Source: Prostheceraeus crozeri (taxonomy: Eukaryota > Platyhelminthes > Polycladida > Euryleptidae). Taken from it: a stretch of DNA of 64,000 nucleotides. The stretch covers positions 100,801 to 164,800 of the forward strand of contig CAJQUW010000568.1 of assembly GCA_907163375.1 (NCBI GenBank), written 5' to 3'. Under the pieces are notes generated by a model. That model had not been told where the DNA came from. It saw only the letters and a program-made list of their open reading frames with translations, and searched no databases. Position 1 is the stretch's first letter, and every line of letters begins with the position of its first letter. Made by a program: the position numbers and the translations under genes. Positions 29,519 to 40,975 of this stretch are shown here, one piece after another.

Positions 29519-30146
29519 GTTAAACAATCTATTTCTATGGGTTTTCGGGACTGAATAGAATAGGACGGACGTTCCCCTGCGTGTCGTAAGAGGCAACTAA
29601 AAGGGGGTATTTTGCCACTACAGTTCTGATGTTGGCAGTTTGATGCCTCATCCTCAGTGCCTATACTAACTTGATGTTTCGGGGAATCCTGACAGCCGAA
29701 TTTTGCTGTTGGGAAATGCAACAAAGCTCTTCCTCTGAATAACACAGTGCAGGACACTAACTGATGCCAATTTCTCAAAAAGAACTTGCGTTGGACTTGG
29801 ACCTCTTTCAGCGTGTTACTCGACGCACTGACAAGAAGACAAAGACAATAACACTACAGTGTTTTGATTGAAGATTATCACCTGAGTTGAGAACAAAAGC
29901 AAATTTCTTATCTTCCGTTTTCAATACTCGTTCTGCAGTGAGTAAAATATCATTTGTCTCCAAACATATCCATGAATTCGAATTCATGGTTAATTAAATA
30001 TGAAAGTGAATTGTCAAGGGAATTTGATATCTATATGGTCACATTGTCCTTACAAAAAGGTCAGAATTGTCGGATAGCTAAAAAGGTCAGAGTGGGACTG
30101 GCAGGTCAAGCGGGAACTGGATTTAACTATGTCGTGCACCAGTTCA
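29519..30146. other. GC-richer unassigned segment
   Basis: 29,545-29,640 contains CCCCTGCGTGTCGTAAGAGG followed by CAACTAAAAGGGGG, which looks like part of a dispersed repeat or SINE body, but only one copy is in the window. The rest is unassigned. Confidence 0.3.
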
Positions 30147-30154
30147 GTGTGAAC

Positions 30155-30735
30155 AACAGAATTAGATTCATCTGCCTGCGCGGCTTCGGTTTCTAGAATG
30201 GAAGTTTCGTAGCCATCCTTAACATCGAAATGGCACATCACAGTAAGACAACTTGTTCCTTCTCGAATGGATAATTCGTGTATCGCTTGCTATTGGAAAT
30301 GGCAAACAATAAGCTGTCATCAGAGGACACCAGAGTCAGTGAGAGATGCGTGCGTGCTGTGATATCACTTCTGACACACCAAAACACACATCCATGCCTG
30401 GCTGCATTCAGTGTATACAGTGAGGAATGCGGAGAAGAGGATGGTGAAATTACTAGGTGAACTAATTTTCGTGCGCCTGTTGACTTCTTTTATAATGATC
30501 GGAAGGGCCAGCATTATGGAGAAAACTTGTGCGCAATGATCTGAATTCTTCGAATCTGAAGGAATTGTGGCAATCGAAGCACTTTGCTGGAAGTCAAGCG
30601 ACACGACTTTTTTCCTATCTCTGTAAGGTATTAGGAATTCCTTTTTGCCCACTTAATAGGTTCCAGCGTGTGCCATCGTTTTGAATTAGTCTTCACTTCT
30701 AGAAAACTGAAAGAGTTGAACATTCTAATTATGTG
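30155..30735 (+). mobile_element. MITE family 1, copy 4 (complete, longer subtype)
   Basis: TIRs AACAGAATTAGA and TCTAATTATGTG; flanking 8-mers GTGTGAAC and GTGGGAAC (one mismatch). Shares its 5' half (GCGTGCTGTGATATCACTTC, TTCTCGAATGGATAA) only with the 62,406 copy, and its 3' half with all copies, so the family has two subtypes. Confidence 0.82.
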
Positions 30736-30833
30736 GTGGGAACAGTTCCACAGGATTCTTGATGTCATGAACGAGACTTCTGAACGCTGAATGACGCAAT
30801 GAGCGGGAATCCATGAAAGTAAGCAATGACCAG

Positions 30834-32389
30834 GGGCCGTATGCTAGAACAATTCCTAAGACTTTTATCTTAGAATCCTAACTTAGTGGTTCGCTAGGTG
30901 AAATCCTAGTTGGTATGCTTGAACGTTTCCTAGGAATTCCCTAAATTAGGTGACTCTCCGTAAGTTCACTTGGTTGGCAGGTCATCGGACTGCTGCAGCT
31001 GTGTTCATTTTCACACCCTGTCAACGAATTACATGAGCTGATATTACACTGATAGATTTCAACAGCCAATCAGAATGGAGTGCACAGCAAATATTGTAGA
31101 TTCAATCTTATCATGCCATTGAATTGTGATAATTGTGGTATTGATATTGGAATACTTTGCCAATACAATCTTATACTTTGACCTTCGAATAATACAAATT
31201 TAAAGTAATCACTATTGCATGCTTCATTTTTCATAATGTTATAATTACATGTAAGCATTTATATTCTCATAAACTCAAACACAAAATCTTCCTCGCAGAT
31301 TGAGATTAGTCAACTGCTGCCAAGAGCAAATCCAGGATTGCTCGTCCAACGTTACTCATGACTGCAAGAGTAAAGCATGGGAGAACATTCGTGAGGAGCT
31401 CGCAACGGCAGGCTGGCCAGATCGTCCTATCGAAGCTCTCAAGAAGAAATATGAAGTGTTGGCTGATATCAAGCAAGTGCGCCAATAAAAAGCAAACCGG
31501 AGACCCTCCTGTGGAATGGAACCCGAATTAAGATACTATACTTGATATAATCGGAAAAGAAAATCCAAAGATGACGTCCATTCTTGATGAGATGGACACC
31601 AGCAATCCTCCTGCAGAAATAGCAAGCGATGTTGATGAGCTTGAGACCAATAAACAAGTCTCCAACTTCAACCCAACGAGTTCTAGAAAGCGCCCAGTCA
31701 GCGATACCTCATCTAAATATTTTGAGCTCTTAGAAATCGAACATCAAAGAAAGATGGGCCTCTACGACTTGAAGGAGATGAAACTCCGCTTGGAAATTAA
31801 GTTGCTTGAGAGACAACTGAAGGAAGATGGAGTACCAGAAGTGAACAGTACTCTTTGTGACAGTTATTCTCTTCCTACGTAAACAAATTCGCCTCCAATT
31901 CATATTCTAAGCTTACCTGTATAACATTAGTTTTTCAACAGAATAACTGATCGAATAAAATTTATTGAACCAGCTGGTGATTTATTGATAGCCTACATTA
32001 ATTATCCGACAGATAGTGTCATCACAATCAAAAGCATTGCATACAGGGTAAAACGTCAAAATAAGTTGCTAGAAAATGAACATAGGCACTATACACTTGT
32101 TAGATAACAGTGCATCTAAACCACCATAGGATAAGTTTAACTGATTTAGTCCATAGTAATACAGAAAAAATTGTTAAAGACTTGATAGCATTTCCTGACT
32201 GAGGGGCGGGTCTATTGTATGACTTAATTCCTCTATGATTTTTTTGCTAACTTTGTTTCAGCATGCCAACACTAACTAACCCCAACTTAGGTACCCCCAG
32301 CGACCCCCAAAGATTTTTTTCCTAAGTGAGTCAGGGGTGACGTTCAAGCATACCACTAAGGATTCTCTCCCCCACTAAGGATACGGCCC
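30834..32389 (+). mobile_element. Harbinger-like element with Myb/SANT gene
   Basis: The left end GGGCCGTAT and the right end ATACGGCCC are exact inverse copies. Subterminal blocks CTTAGTGG and GGTATGCTTGAACGT are also present in inverse on the right. It encloses a Myb/SANT-like reading frame (31,297-31,882), the second protein of PIF/Harbinger transposons. No DDE transposase is seen, so the copy is non-autonomous or internally deleted. The target duplication is not clear. Confidence 0.7.
31297..31882 (+). pseudogene. Myb/SANT-like DNA-binding protein (Harbinger), broken
   Basis: After a splice-acceptor-like TTCCTCGCAG the frame reads from 31,300 with KAWENIREELATAGWPD...ALKKKYEVLADIK, the tryptophan/basic pattern of Myb/SANT-like domains in Harbinger elements. 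It ends early at 31,486. A second frame (31,571-31,879) gives DEMDTSNPP, then a helical tail SKYFELLEIEHQRKMGLYDL and MKLRLEIKLLERQLKE, typical of the C-terminal coiled coil of such proteins. At least one frameshift or stop separates the halves. The upstream exon is not located. Confidence 0.6.
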
Positions 32390-33663
32390 AGCTCCCTTCT
32401 ACTCCAGTTCCTGAAATGTTCGAACGGCCTTCTGTTCAAGTTCACGAGAAACGTGAACTGGTTCACTTGAACGAAGTTCACTCACGCTCTGATTTTTCTA
32501 AATAAAGTTTCTATGATTAATTAAACAGCTGTATGGTCAGAATAAAGGACAGAAAAGAACATCTTTATAAAGATACTCTAAAACTGGCGTTAAAACCAGG
32601 TTTTATGATTGCTCCCAAATACTTTGGGACTTAACGGCTATCTCTCCACCCACGCTTTTGTCTGAAATCCGAAAACATGCATCAATCGCCACAAAACTTC
32701 AGATACACGTAGTTAGGGATGTCTTCTATGCTTTACAAAAAATCATGCAAACAGGACGAGAATTGTTTGAATTAGAGAAAATAACGTGTTTTCGATGCAT
32801 TATTGTAACTCGTTTGTGCAGTGTCCTCTCTCTCCTATTCTCCACGACCACTACTCTACCACATATTTTTTAAGGTAAGTAAGTTGGTGAGAGGGATGGG
32901 GCCTGGTCATCATCACTTCACGACTTGTCTCGTAAGTGCTTTCTGCTTAGGCGGTGAGGCCAGACGACGTCAGAGCAGGCTGCTGACATCGCTACACCTT
33001 CCGTTGTCATCTCTAATTGAAAAAGCTGTCCGTTTGGCATAAATATTTGTGCATGGGTAGAAAATATAGGCACGTACGTTTAGACAAAGTTGAAAACACG
33101 AGGGAGATAAGCACCAACTTTTTTGAAAAGATGACTTCTGAAAGTGTGTTTTGAAACAAATAGAATTGCAAAAATTCTGCGATACAAACATAGCAGAAAA
33201 ATTGTTTTGAACACATTTTTTACTCTTTCCTTCATACATGGCAATTCAAAATGTGTCTTCAAACCCTCATGTAGATTCCAGCAATTGATACGGATATAGA
33301 CTTGTTGATAAGCGCATTCATAAAATAGTCACGGAGACAGACAAATGAGTCAACAACCTTACTGTCTCTCCATGGCCTTGCTACAGAAGCCAATGCGAAT
33401 CCTCAGAATACTGCCAAGAATCAGTGTTATAATATTTGATCCTCGATTTCATTAATTGTTTCATCATACAAAGTGCCAGATCACTCAATTTTCTTGACTT
33501 AACTCTCTGCGGCATGTTTCGTTCACAAAGGATTCATTTTACTATTTCAGACATCCAGTTTAGCTCCTGTTCAAACTTATTCCGTCAGCATATTTGCGTC
33601 AAATTTTGGAGACATTGTGCATCAGTAGTTAAACGTTTTGATAGGCTATTTTGAAGGGCTGCA
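32390..33663. other. No gene seen
   Basis: Mostly unassigned. A block at about 32,640-32,760 (CGCCACAAAACTTCAGATAC) resembles 36,225-36,320 (TGTCACAAAACTTCATCCAC) and may be a diverged repeat. No coding signal. Confidence 0.35.
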
Positions 33664-33752
33664 GTAGTGTAATAGTAGTAAGGCTGCCGGCACGAGTTTC
33701 TGCAGGCAACGAGGCTGAAAATGAGAATTTCTAAGAATGATGGATGCCTCAC
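33664..33752 (-). repeat. Solo copy of the 76-bp foldback-terminus unit
   Basis: GGCTGCCGGCACGAGTTTCT, GCAGGCAACGAGGCTG and AAGAATGATGGATG match, in reverse complement and with divergence, the 76-bp unit triplicated at 48,195-48,416. It shows that unit is dispersed in the genome. Confidence 0.6.
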
Positions 33753-33961
33753 AAAAAAAAATTAGATTCAAAAGGAAACAGACTTGAAGCTTGAGGTAAA
33801 ATGGAGTTTGTCTGTGCTTTCTTAGTACTGTGAGAGGTACAAAGTCTATAGTCATCATTTTTGGTTTGGAATGTCTTCACATCATTTTCATTCATGTGAG
33901 CGTGCATTTATCATGCCTCTGTGTGATTCAAGGAATCGACTTTCAGCAAAAATTTAAACAA

Positions 33962-34075
33962 ATAAATAAATGAACCTTGTTTATACTCGGAAGCACGTTA
34001 GGCTCGGAGACTTTCTTCCATGTGGCCGAGTTCCATTTATCCCACTCTCATTCTTTTTGTACTGAGTGCTTCAAT
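33962..34075 (-). mobile_element. SINE family C, tail fragment
   Basis: GAACCTTGTTTATACTCGGA, CTTTCTTCCATGTGGCCGAG and TTTATCCCACTCTCATTC match the 3' body of the SINE at 51,150-51,345 on the same (minus) orientation. The tRNA-like head is absent. Confidence 0.7.
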
Positions 34076-34349
34076 TAGTGAGTAGTGTTTTCCGACCACG
34101 GAGATAAATTGCTTTGTAGTAGTAAAATAAAATATAATACCATAAATTGGGTAGTAGTGATTTCTTGAACTTATTCCAGCTATAATTCAACTATTTAGAT
34201 ATCAAAATGCACAGTATAATAACAAACGAGGAGACAGCCCTCGCTCCCGAGCAACGATGCTGACATCATGTTCATCAGCATAAGGTTGGACCGTGGGTTT
34301 TGGGTCAAGCTTGAGGTTTCAATTAATGCTACACTAATTGAATACTACA

Positions 34350-35172
34350 CTAACTAATACTAATGGGAGCGAACTCAATCCAATGTAACATATGCAATGG
34401 TTGGTTGCATGCGCGATGCTCAAAAGTGAAAGGGAGACTCACTGCGGCTATCAATTACAAGTGTGAGAAGTGCTTATCAGCTTCGAAGGATGATGGTGAA
34501 GATATTCCCAAGTGCGTTGACATGCACGGAACCCGACTTGAGAGCGTGGACAGCTTCTGCTATCTTGGTGATGTTATCGACAGTTGCGGTGGTGTTGAGT
34601 CAGCAGTGGTTGCCAGAATACGGTGTGGGTGGAGAAAGTTTCGGGAGCTCCAAGCCTTCTTAACATCGAAGTCACCGTCCATGCGAGTCAAAGGCCAGCT
34701 GTATGCTGCATGTGTCCGGCAAGCAATGATTTACGGTTGTGAATCGTGGACCCTGCTCGCAAATCATGAAAGGAAGCTGCTGTCTGCGGGAGATGCGCAT
34801 GATACGTTGGATGTGCGGAGTGAGAAGATCAGAGAGAAGGTCGAATGAAGAACTGCGACAGGAAATGGGGCTAGAGAACATCTTGGATTCGATCAGAAGA
34901 GAAAGGTTGCGCTGGTTTGGTCATGTGCGGAGGAAGAGCGAGTCGGAATGGGTCAAGAAAGTTACGGACATGAAAGTATCTGGCAAGCGTGCTGTTGGAC
35001 GCCAAAGAAAGATCTGGCGCGATGTCATCGCCGAAGACCTGAAAAGTGTTGGTGCTCAAGAAGCTGATACACACGATAGCCAGAAGTGGAGGAGCATCAT
35101 CAAGCGGAAATCGTCTAACCCAGCATCTTCTGGACCAAAAGGACGCAAAAAGGGATGAGTGAGTGAGTGAGC
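34350..35172 (+). mobile_element. LINE with PHD-like finger, 5'-truncated, frameshifted
   Basis: Same family as 17.8-19.0 kb but on the plus strand. Frame one (34,363-34,845) reads GANSIQCNICNGWLHARCSK, the end of the PHD-like finger, then SFCYLGDVI and WRKFRELQAFL. Near 34,790 the meaning shifts by frame to MIRWMCGVRRSERR...RLRWFGHVRRKSESEW...GRQRKIWRDV, ending at 35,155. The 3' end is GATGAGTGAGTGAGTGAG. One frameshift, otherwise good preservation; RT itself is absent. Confidence 0.85.
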
Positions 35173-35684
35173 TACACACATACAAATCAAGATGTAAAGA
35201 TTGACATTTTGAATTGCATCTAAGAAGATTCTGATTTTTATCAAAATTCCACTTAATTCCTTCAAATAAGAAATATTTGTGACTATTAGCTATGCTTGTA
35301 GTTATTTGTGGCATTTTGGACTTGCCAATTCCGCGCATTACAAGTTTGCATGTATTTTTTGCATTTGTGCATATTGAATTTTTATATATTTCACATGCTT
35401 TTTATTTTCGCACCCTTATAAATGTCTGTGCCAGCAGACATTTACCTAAAAATGAATTCATGCCAATATTTCGTAGTATAAATAACTACGCACCCACTGC
35501 GCAGCTATACTATTTCTTAAGTCTGTTTACATTTCTGAATGATAAAGCGACTTTTGTTGAGTAATATGTAATTCAATAATTATGAAATCAGAAATCCTCG
35601 ATTTTGATCATAAAATCTTCATTAAATCGGAGTTCCATGCTTTCATCAGTTGCAAGTTGTCGCCCGTCATCGAATATGTACTTC
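35173..35684. other. No gene seen
   Basis: AT-rich, 500 bp, no feature recognised. Confidence 0.35.
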
Positions 35685-35832
35685 GCGATCTTTTGGTCCA
35701 GAGGTCGAGCCCCGAAGATGTCATTGGAAGTCGGCAGGAAGGGTATCCGGACTAAAAGTACTACAACGCTCCATAAGTCTGACTATGTCAGCACCGTCCA
35801 AGCCCCAAGTATGGGGAGTAGTGACGCAAAAG
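35685..35832 (+). mobile_element. SINE family A, copy 3 (5'-truncated)
   Basis: Starts at GCGATCTTTTGGTCCAGAGG and runs through TCATTGGAAGTCGGCAGGAA, GGACTAAAAGTACTACAACG and CAGCACCGTCCAAGCCCC to GGGGAGTAGTGACG. The A-box part is missing. A chance frame through it (35,650-36,141) is not a gene. Confidence 0.8.
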
Positions 35833-36886
35833 CTTCATTTTTTTCAATACTGTGATGAAACTATTCAAAAAATAGAATCTTTATGGCAGCACAAAATACA
35901 AGGAATCATTTATCGATACTTGGACTTGGGTTTTGGCCCCAGTTTCGGCCCAAAACTTGTATTGGATATACCATACCTTGATCAACATAGAAACCTGCAG
36001 AACAAGCGAATGAAACGGTCTCTGGAAAATGCTTGTTTGAAGTCAAAAATGCAAGGAAGTAAACGGACATCATGCAATGATAATGATGCAGAACAAGACT
36101 GCAACGTCTTTCGAAAAAATCCTATCTACGCCCCTAGTTAGTAGGTAGACCTACTCGTCTAAAATTTCGATCTCTTCACTCTTAAAATTTCACTCTTGGG
36201 CTAACCCCTCCCCCCAACGTCAAATCAATTGTCACAAAACTTCATCCACACGTTGGTGAGGATGTTTCTACCCGCATACCAAAACTGTACAAATCGGACA
36301 AAAGTGCTTTCTGAATTTTGGCATGTTGGTAGAAAATATGCTCTATTGCTTGAAATTTTGTGATGATTAACTACTTTACGGAGTTTGGACAAATTTGAGG
36401 GAGATAGTAAGTAAGTGCCGCGAGGCTTGCTACAATAATGGCACTTTTATTGAGGCCTCCGTGCTTGATATGCACATAGTATAAGCCCATGGCTTAGTAA
36501 GCAGCCGCATCAAGGAAGTCGAAATTTTGAAAGTTGCAATTCCGAGAGACTTTGCAAACATTTATTTTGTCTTCTACACACCATCGTTTTGTGCTTCTAC
36601 GCATTTCCCTAACCTGTAACTGGTAGGTGATGTCTACATCGACAATATCGCAGAACAGCATCTGGCGATGTGTCTCCGAAGTACTTTTTCTCTGGAAATC
36701 TCTCACTTTATGGATTATAATGACTGAATTCACCGAAAAAGCAGAAAACCAAGAAACAAATCTTAGCTTCCAGGAGTATGCTTACTTTTTGTTATTGCGA
36801 TGCTACACGTGTAACTATGACTTCCGGAGTGATAACAGATGTATCAGTTTCGTTTCATTCACTTGAGAAGAGGCAGGAAGTTGATC
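35833..36886. other. Upstream region of the secreted-protein gene
   Basis: About 1 kb with short frames; no promoter element or repeat firmly recognised. An upstream exon of the next gene could be hidden here. Confidence 0.3.
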
Positions 36887-37720
36887 ATGTCTGGCAAAAG
36901 GATTTCATTGAGTCTTATAATCCCTTTTCTGCTTATTTTCATTCCATTACCACTGAATCAAGCAACCCTCCTATCAAGTCTGTCAACAGCGACCAGCTCA
37001 CCAACAAGAACGTCGAACAAGGATTGTAGTAGCCGCGAAAACATCGATTTCGATCATCCAAAAGCTTTTTTCAAGTGCCTAAGAATTGCTATGAAAACAA
37101 TGGCTACTTTCATTATTTCAACAATGACATCTTGCACCATTTTTCACAAATGCTCTGCACCAAGCTCTCCAATCCTGTCAATATACAAGCCCTACAGAAT
37201 ATCCAGTGATAGACGAGTTCTGTTGATGAAATGCAAGAGGAACTACAGACGAATCAACCCATTCAAGTTTCTGACAAATTTCACTTCGATCAACACAGAC
37301 ACTGAATTGAAGACTAAATTCGCTGTTAACGAATCGCCACGGTTCTTCTCTCATTTGGATTTTGAACTCTTGAGCAAAAACGTGGTTGAAGCAAAACTAA
37401 CATTTTCTCTCACTTCAACAGACAAGATCGAGCGACTCGAATTTATCGATAGAGGAAGATTAACCTACATCTATCCGCAACCAACGCAAGTTCTAACAAG
37501 TCCATCCTTGAGCCTTGACTTTCGCAAAGAAAGTGGCTTAACACTGCGTCATTACAAATCGATTGTATTTCAGATTAGGATTGGTGTTCCTCGTAACCAC
37601 CAATATGTGGCATATCGATACAACAACGCTAATATGACGTCACTGAGAGGTGCACATGAATTTCGTATATACGGAAAGGTGAAGGAAAGCGTCGAATTTA
37701 TCCACGGAATTCACTCATAG
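36887..37720 (+). CDS. Secreted protein of unknown family (probable host gene)
   Basis: 277 codons from the ATG at 36,887, chosen because it gives a clean signal peptide (MSGKRISLSLIIPFLLIFIP, likely cleavage after LNQA); an in-frame ATG 48 bases upstream would add a charged leader in front of it. The mature part has a Ser/Thr-rich start, five clustered cysteines (NKDC, FKCL, TSCTIFHKC, LMKCK), several NxS/T sites (e.g. NFTS, NMTS) and a C-terminal half rich in predicted beta strands (VVEAKLTFSL, SIVFQIRIGV, AHEFRIYGKV). No family is recognised. There is no repeat in the frame and it is the longest non-TE frame in the host part. AATAAA occurs at about 38,215. An exon of a longer gene cannot be excluded. 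Confidence 0.55.
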   Translation: MSGKRISLSLIIPFLLIFIPLPLNQATLLSSLSTATSSPTRTSNKDCSSRENIDFDHPKAFFKCLRIAMKTMATFIISTMTSCTIFHKCSAPSSPILSIYKPYRISSDRRVLLMKCKRNYRRINPFKFLTNFTSINTDTELKTKFAVNESPRFFSHLDFELLSKNVVEAKLTFSLTSTDKIERLEFIDRGRLTYIYPQPTQVLTSPSLSLDFRKESGLTLRHYKSIVFQIRIGVPRNHQYVAYRYNNANMTSLRGAHEFRIYGKVKESVEFIHGIHS

Positions 37721-38567
37721 TTATTTTTATGAGATGAGAAGAGAATTTGAATTTTATGCTAGATGAATCACAACATTTCGGGATTTTGGTTCCTTGCAAA
37801 GAAATGACTGCAGAGAAATTGATTTCACTGTCAGAACATTGTGTAAATGTATTGATGTATTGCATGTGTGCATTCATTCTAACTATATTTCTTGTTAAAG
37901 CATGTTTCATTCCCAATATGAGACTCTGCTTTTCAAAATAGTGCTTCATTTCTAACCAAAATTATTTAATTCATCATAGAAATTAGTAGTGCAATGCACG
38001 AAATATATCTAGGACTGTGAAATTAGAGTTGCCGTAATTCACAGATATTTATCATATATCTAGGATACTTTGAGACAAATTGCGGATGTATCAAAGATAA
38101 CTGGACTTTGTTTTCCTCACCGATGCTATACTTTCCAAGAGAAAATCGAGTACTGCTTTCAAATGGAAAACATGCTTTAAATCAGTCAGAGAACATTATT
38201 CTCATACTTTAAGAAAATAAAGCAGTTAGGCCTTCGGTCTTCGTGCTTCATACTCTTAGGCTACGTTCACACATGACAGAAGAACCTGAGAGTTGACCTC
38301 GAATCAAACCTGAGACTGAGACCAACCCGTTCACATTTGAGAGAGAGACATCTCAGGAAAAGAGCTGCCACTTATCTTCATGGGCCACTCCTTCACTAAA
38401 CTATCAACGATGAGACTCGCTGACACATGACCTGAGATCCGCTGAGACCTAGGTCTATTATCTACTTCTATGGCGGCCGACGATTTGTTCATTACTTACC
38501 TTGAAATCTCATGTGGTATTTCCATTGTCTACTTATATACATCTACATCTATCCATAGACTTCCTGT
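37721..38567. other. 3' flank of the secreted-protein gene
   Basis: Contains AATAAA near 38,215 as a possible polyadenylation signal. From 38,256 GGCTACGTTCACACATGACA and GTTCACATTTGAGAG resemble MITE ends but a second end is not clear. Confidence 0.3.
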
Positions 38568-38720
38568 AACAGAACATTCTTCTGCAATTTGGAAGTCTAT
38601 GATCTTAGCAGTAACTTTTATAGTTCTGTGTTATAAGTATTGAAAAATGACGGCAGGGTAATGCCATTATTCCTATATTATTGCATCACAGATTTAGAAA
38701 TATAAGTGGACAACAATGTA
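38568..38720 (+). repeat. 150-bp repeat, copy 1
   Basis: TAACAGAACATTCTTCTGCA, GAAGTCTATGATCTTAGCAG, GAAAAATGACGGCAGGGTAA and TATTATTGCATCACAGATTT recur at 40,327-40,474 and inverted at 40,768-40,975. Confidence 0.8.
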
Positions 38721-38959
38721 GTATCATTGCGGTCTGATTTCTTATACGTAGCATTCAATTGCACAAAAAATCGGACAGCAATGATATCATTGTTGTGCGT
38801 TTCTCTGATATAGTAGCAGTAGTAATAGTTTTTATTTGCCTTCTTATGAAGAAAAAACACAGCACATATGAAGGTCACATAGGAGAAAAAAACATGAGGT
38901 CCTACTATTCAATTCTCAACAACAAGTCAATTAATTCAAAGTCAAGATCATTTTTCTGA

Positions 38960-40300
38960 AGAAAATAATGGAGGGTCAGTCAAGCCAGAGCAATGAAATG
39001 AGGGAGTAAAAGTCAATGGTTTATTACCAATTTTATCCGATGAATATGCCAATAGAATAGGGTCAATACAAATATCACTACCAAAAATTCTACTTATTAT
39101 TCCACCGTCTATGTAAGCTCTATATTGATACAAGTTCCACATCATGTTTAGGTATATGTTTCCTATAGTCGTCAAGGATTGCATGATTCGGCGGAAGAGT
39201 TTTCTTTCTGCGAGTGTTTTGATGGCCATTGGGTCTCGAACTTGCAATATCTGTCGCGTCACGGGATGATGGGTGTATTTGCTCTGACCAAGCATACGAT
39301 TACATAATGATCCATCAAGTTTTCTAACCTCGTCTCTGCACATTTTTGACTTGGATAAAGTGTGTAAACCAAAAGTTAATATAGGTTGTATTGCCGCTTT
39401 GCATATAACACTTTGTGCAAAAGGATGGAGACCTCCCTTATACATTCCATGTCTGCCCAATCCATTGAATGCGCGTCCCGTTTTTAATGAAACGTTGATT
39501 TTGTGTTTTTTGCAATTTCCGTTTTTGTTATGAATGATACCTAAAATTGTAAGTTCTTCAACATTTTCTTATTTTTCGTCACCAATATAAAATTCATTTT
39601 GCTTTCTAAACCTGTTACATCACAAAACTTTTGATTTATGCCCGTTGAATTTGAAAATCCATTTGTCAGCATATTGTTTGGCAAAATGCAATTGTTTTTG
39701 TAGTCCTGTGGGTGAACCACTCATAGTCGTAATTGTGACATCGTCCGCATAACAGAATGGACTGAACGCTATATCATAAAATTTCAGGGAATGACCAGAA
39801 GATGAAATCATTCTTAATATGTCGTCTGAAAACATCGAATAGAGCCAGGGGGACAGTATGCTTCCCTGCCGCACTCCTTTTTGAACAGGAATGAGGTTTG
39901 AAATTCTACCTTTCCAGGATATCTTGATGTTCAGAGAGTTTACCACCGTTTAAGTAAAACCCACAGTCCAACTTTTCTGTCATTCACTGTGCAATCAAAT
40001 CCATGTCATCCATAGCTTATAAAACATACCAGCATGCCATATCGAAGCAAAGCATTTCTCTGAATCTAGAGAAGCAATCTAAAGAGGTGATTTTGAATGG
40101 CAATGCTGTAAAATACAGTCGTTGATAGTTACTGATCGATAGCATGTCTGTTCCAATTGACTTCTGAAAACCATATTGAGAAGAGGATATTTTAATTTCT
40201 TAGATATAGAATTCAATAGAAAGAAGCCCGGCAGCAATGTAGGAATACCATATGAGATTTCAAGGTAAGTAATGTACAAATCAGAGGTCGCGGTAGCGGC
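38960..40300 (-). mobile_element. LINE reverse transcriptase fragment, decayed
   Basis: On the minus strand the frames read MVFRSQLEQTCYRSV, then a KCFASIWHAGMFYKLW block (RT box), NSLNIKISWKGRIS...VQKGVRQGSILSPWLYSMF and the catalytic CYADDVTI (39,946-39,620), then FKFNGHKSKVL, and 39,460-38,948 with the C-terminal KAAIQPILTFGLHTLS...LDGSLCNRMLG. Several stops and frameshifts separate these blocks. Clade uncertain, CR1/jockey-like by RT order. It is flanked by copies of the 150-bp repeat. Confidence 0.78.
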
Positions 40301-40326
40301 CAACTGATTCCCCTAACTGTTCTAAT

Positions 40327-40474
40327 GTAACAGAACATTCTTCTACAATTTAGAAGTCTATGATCTTAGCAGTCACTTCTATGTTGTAAGTATTGAAAAA
40401 TGACGGCAGGGCAATGCCATTATTCATATATTATTGCACCATAGATTTAGCAATGTAAGTAGACAATATGATAC
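40327..40474 (+). repeat. 150-bp repeat, copy 2
   Basis: Same order of blocks as 38,568, about 90% identical by eye. Confidence 0.8.
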
Positions 40475-40672
40475 ATAGGAGCATCTCACCATCCATCTTC
40501 GCATTCCCATTGAGAATGACAGAGGTGATTCCTATGGCTCACAATTTGGACTCCTGCATATCTCAAGCTTGACATACTTTAATATTATGTAGAAAGTTAT
40601 CACAGATTTTAGTCTTTTACAGATCAAAATCCTGCAGTTTTCTGTCATAGATTTTTGGTTCAGTAACAATGC

Positions 40673-40768
40673 ATATATTACCTTTCAAATGATCAGCCTA
40701 AATCGTCTGGCACATGTCTGGCGGTAAGGGCCGACGATTAAGGCTGATCATTTGAAAGGTAATATATC
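40673..40768. repeat. Palindromic segment
   Basis: CCTTTCAAATGATCAGCCTA (from 40,681) is mirrored by TAAGGCTGATCATTTGAAAG (to 40,760). One half recurs near 61,010 preceded by the same AACAATGCAT-TATTAC block, so this is the edge of a dispersed element. Confidence 0.7.
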
Positions 40769-40975
40769 TTCATTGTCTACTTATATTTTTAAATCTATGG
40801 TGCAATAATATAGGAATAATGGCAGTTTGTACATTGCTGCCTGCTGTCGACAGGCAGCAATGGCATCACCCTGCCGTAATTTTTCAATACTCATAGCATA
40901 GAAGTTACTGTTAGATCATAGACTTCTAAATTGCAGAGGAATGTTCTGATGCAGGAAGTCTATGGATAGCTATGG
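40768..40975 (-). repeat. 150-bp repeat, copy 3 (inverted, with insertion)
   Basis: Reverse complement of the 38,568 unit, interrupted around 40,828-40,860 by GCTGCCTGC-TGTC-GACAGGCAGCA, a small hairpin. Confidence 0.75.

Noticed and set aside
35650-36141. 163-codon plus-strand gene
   Set aside because: Its first third is read-through of a SINE and the rest shows no domain.
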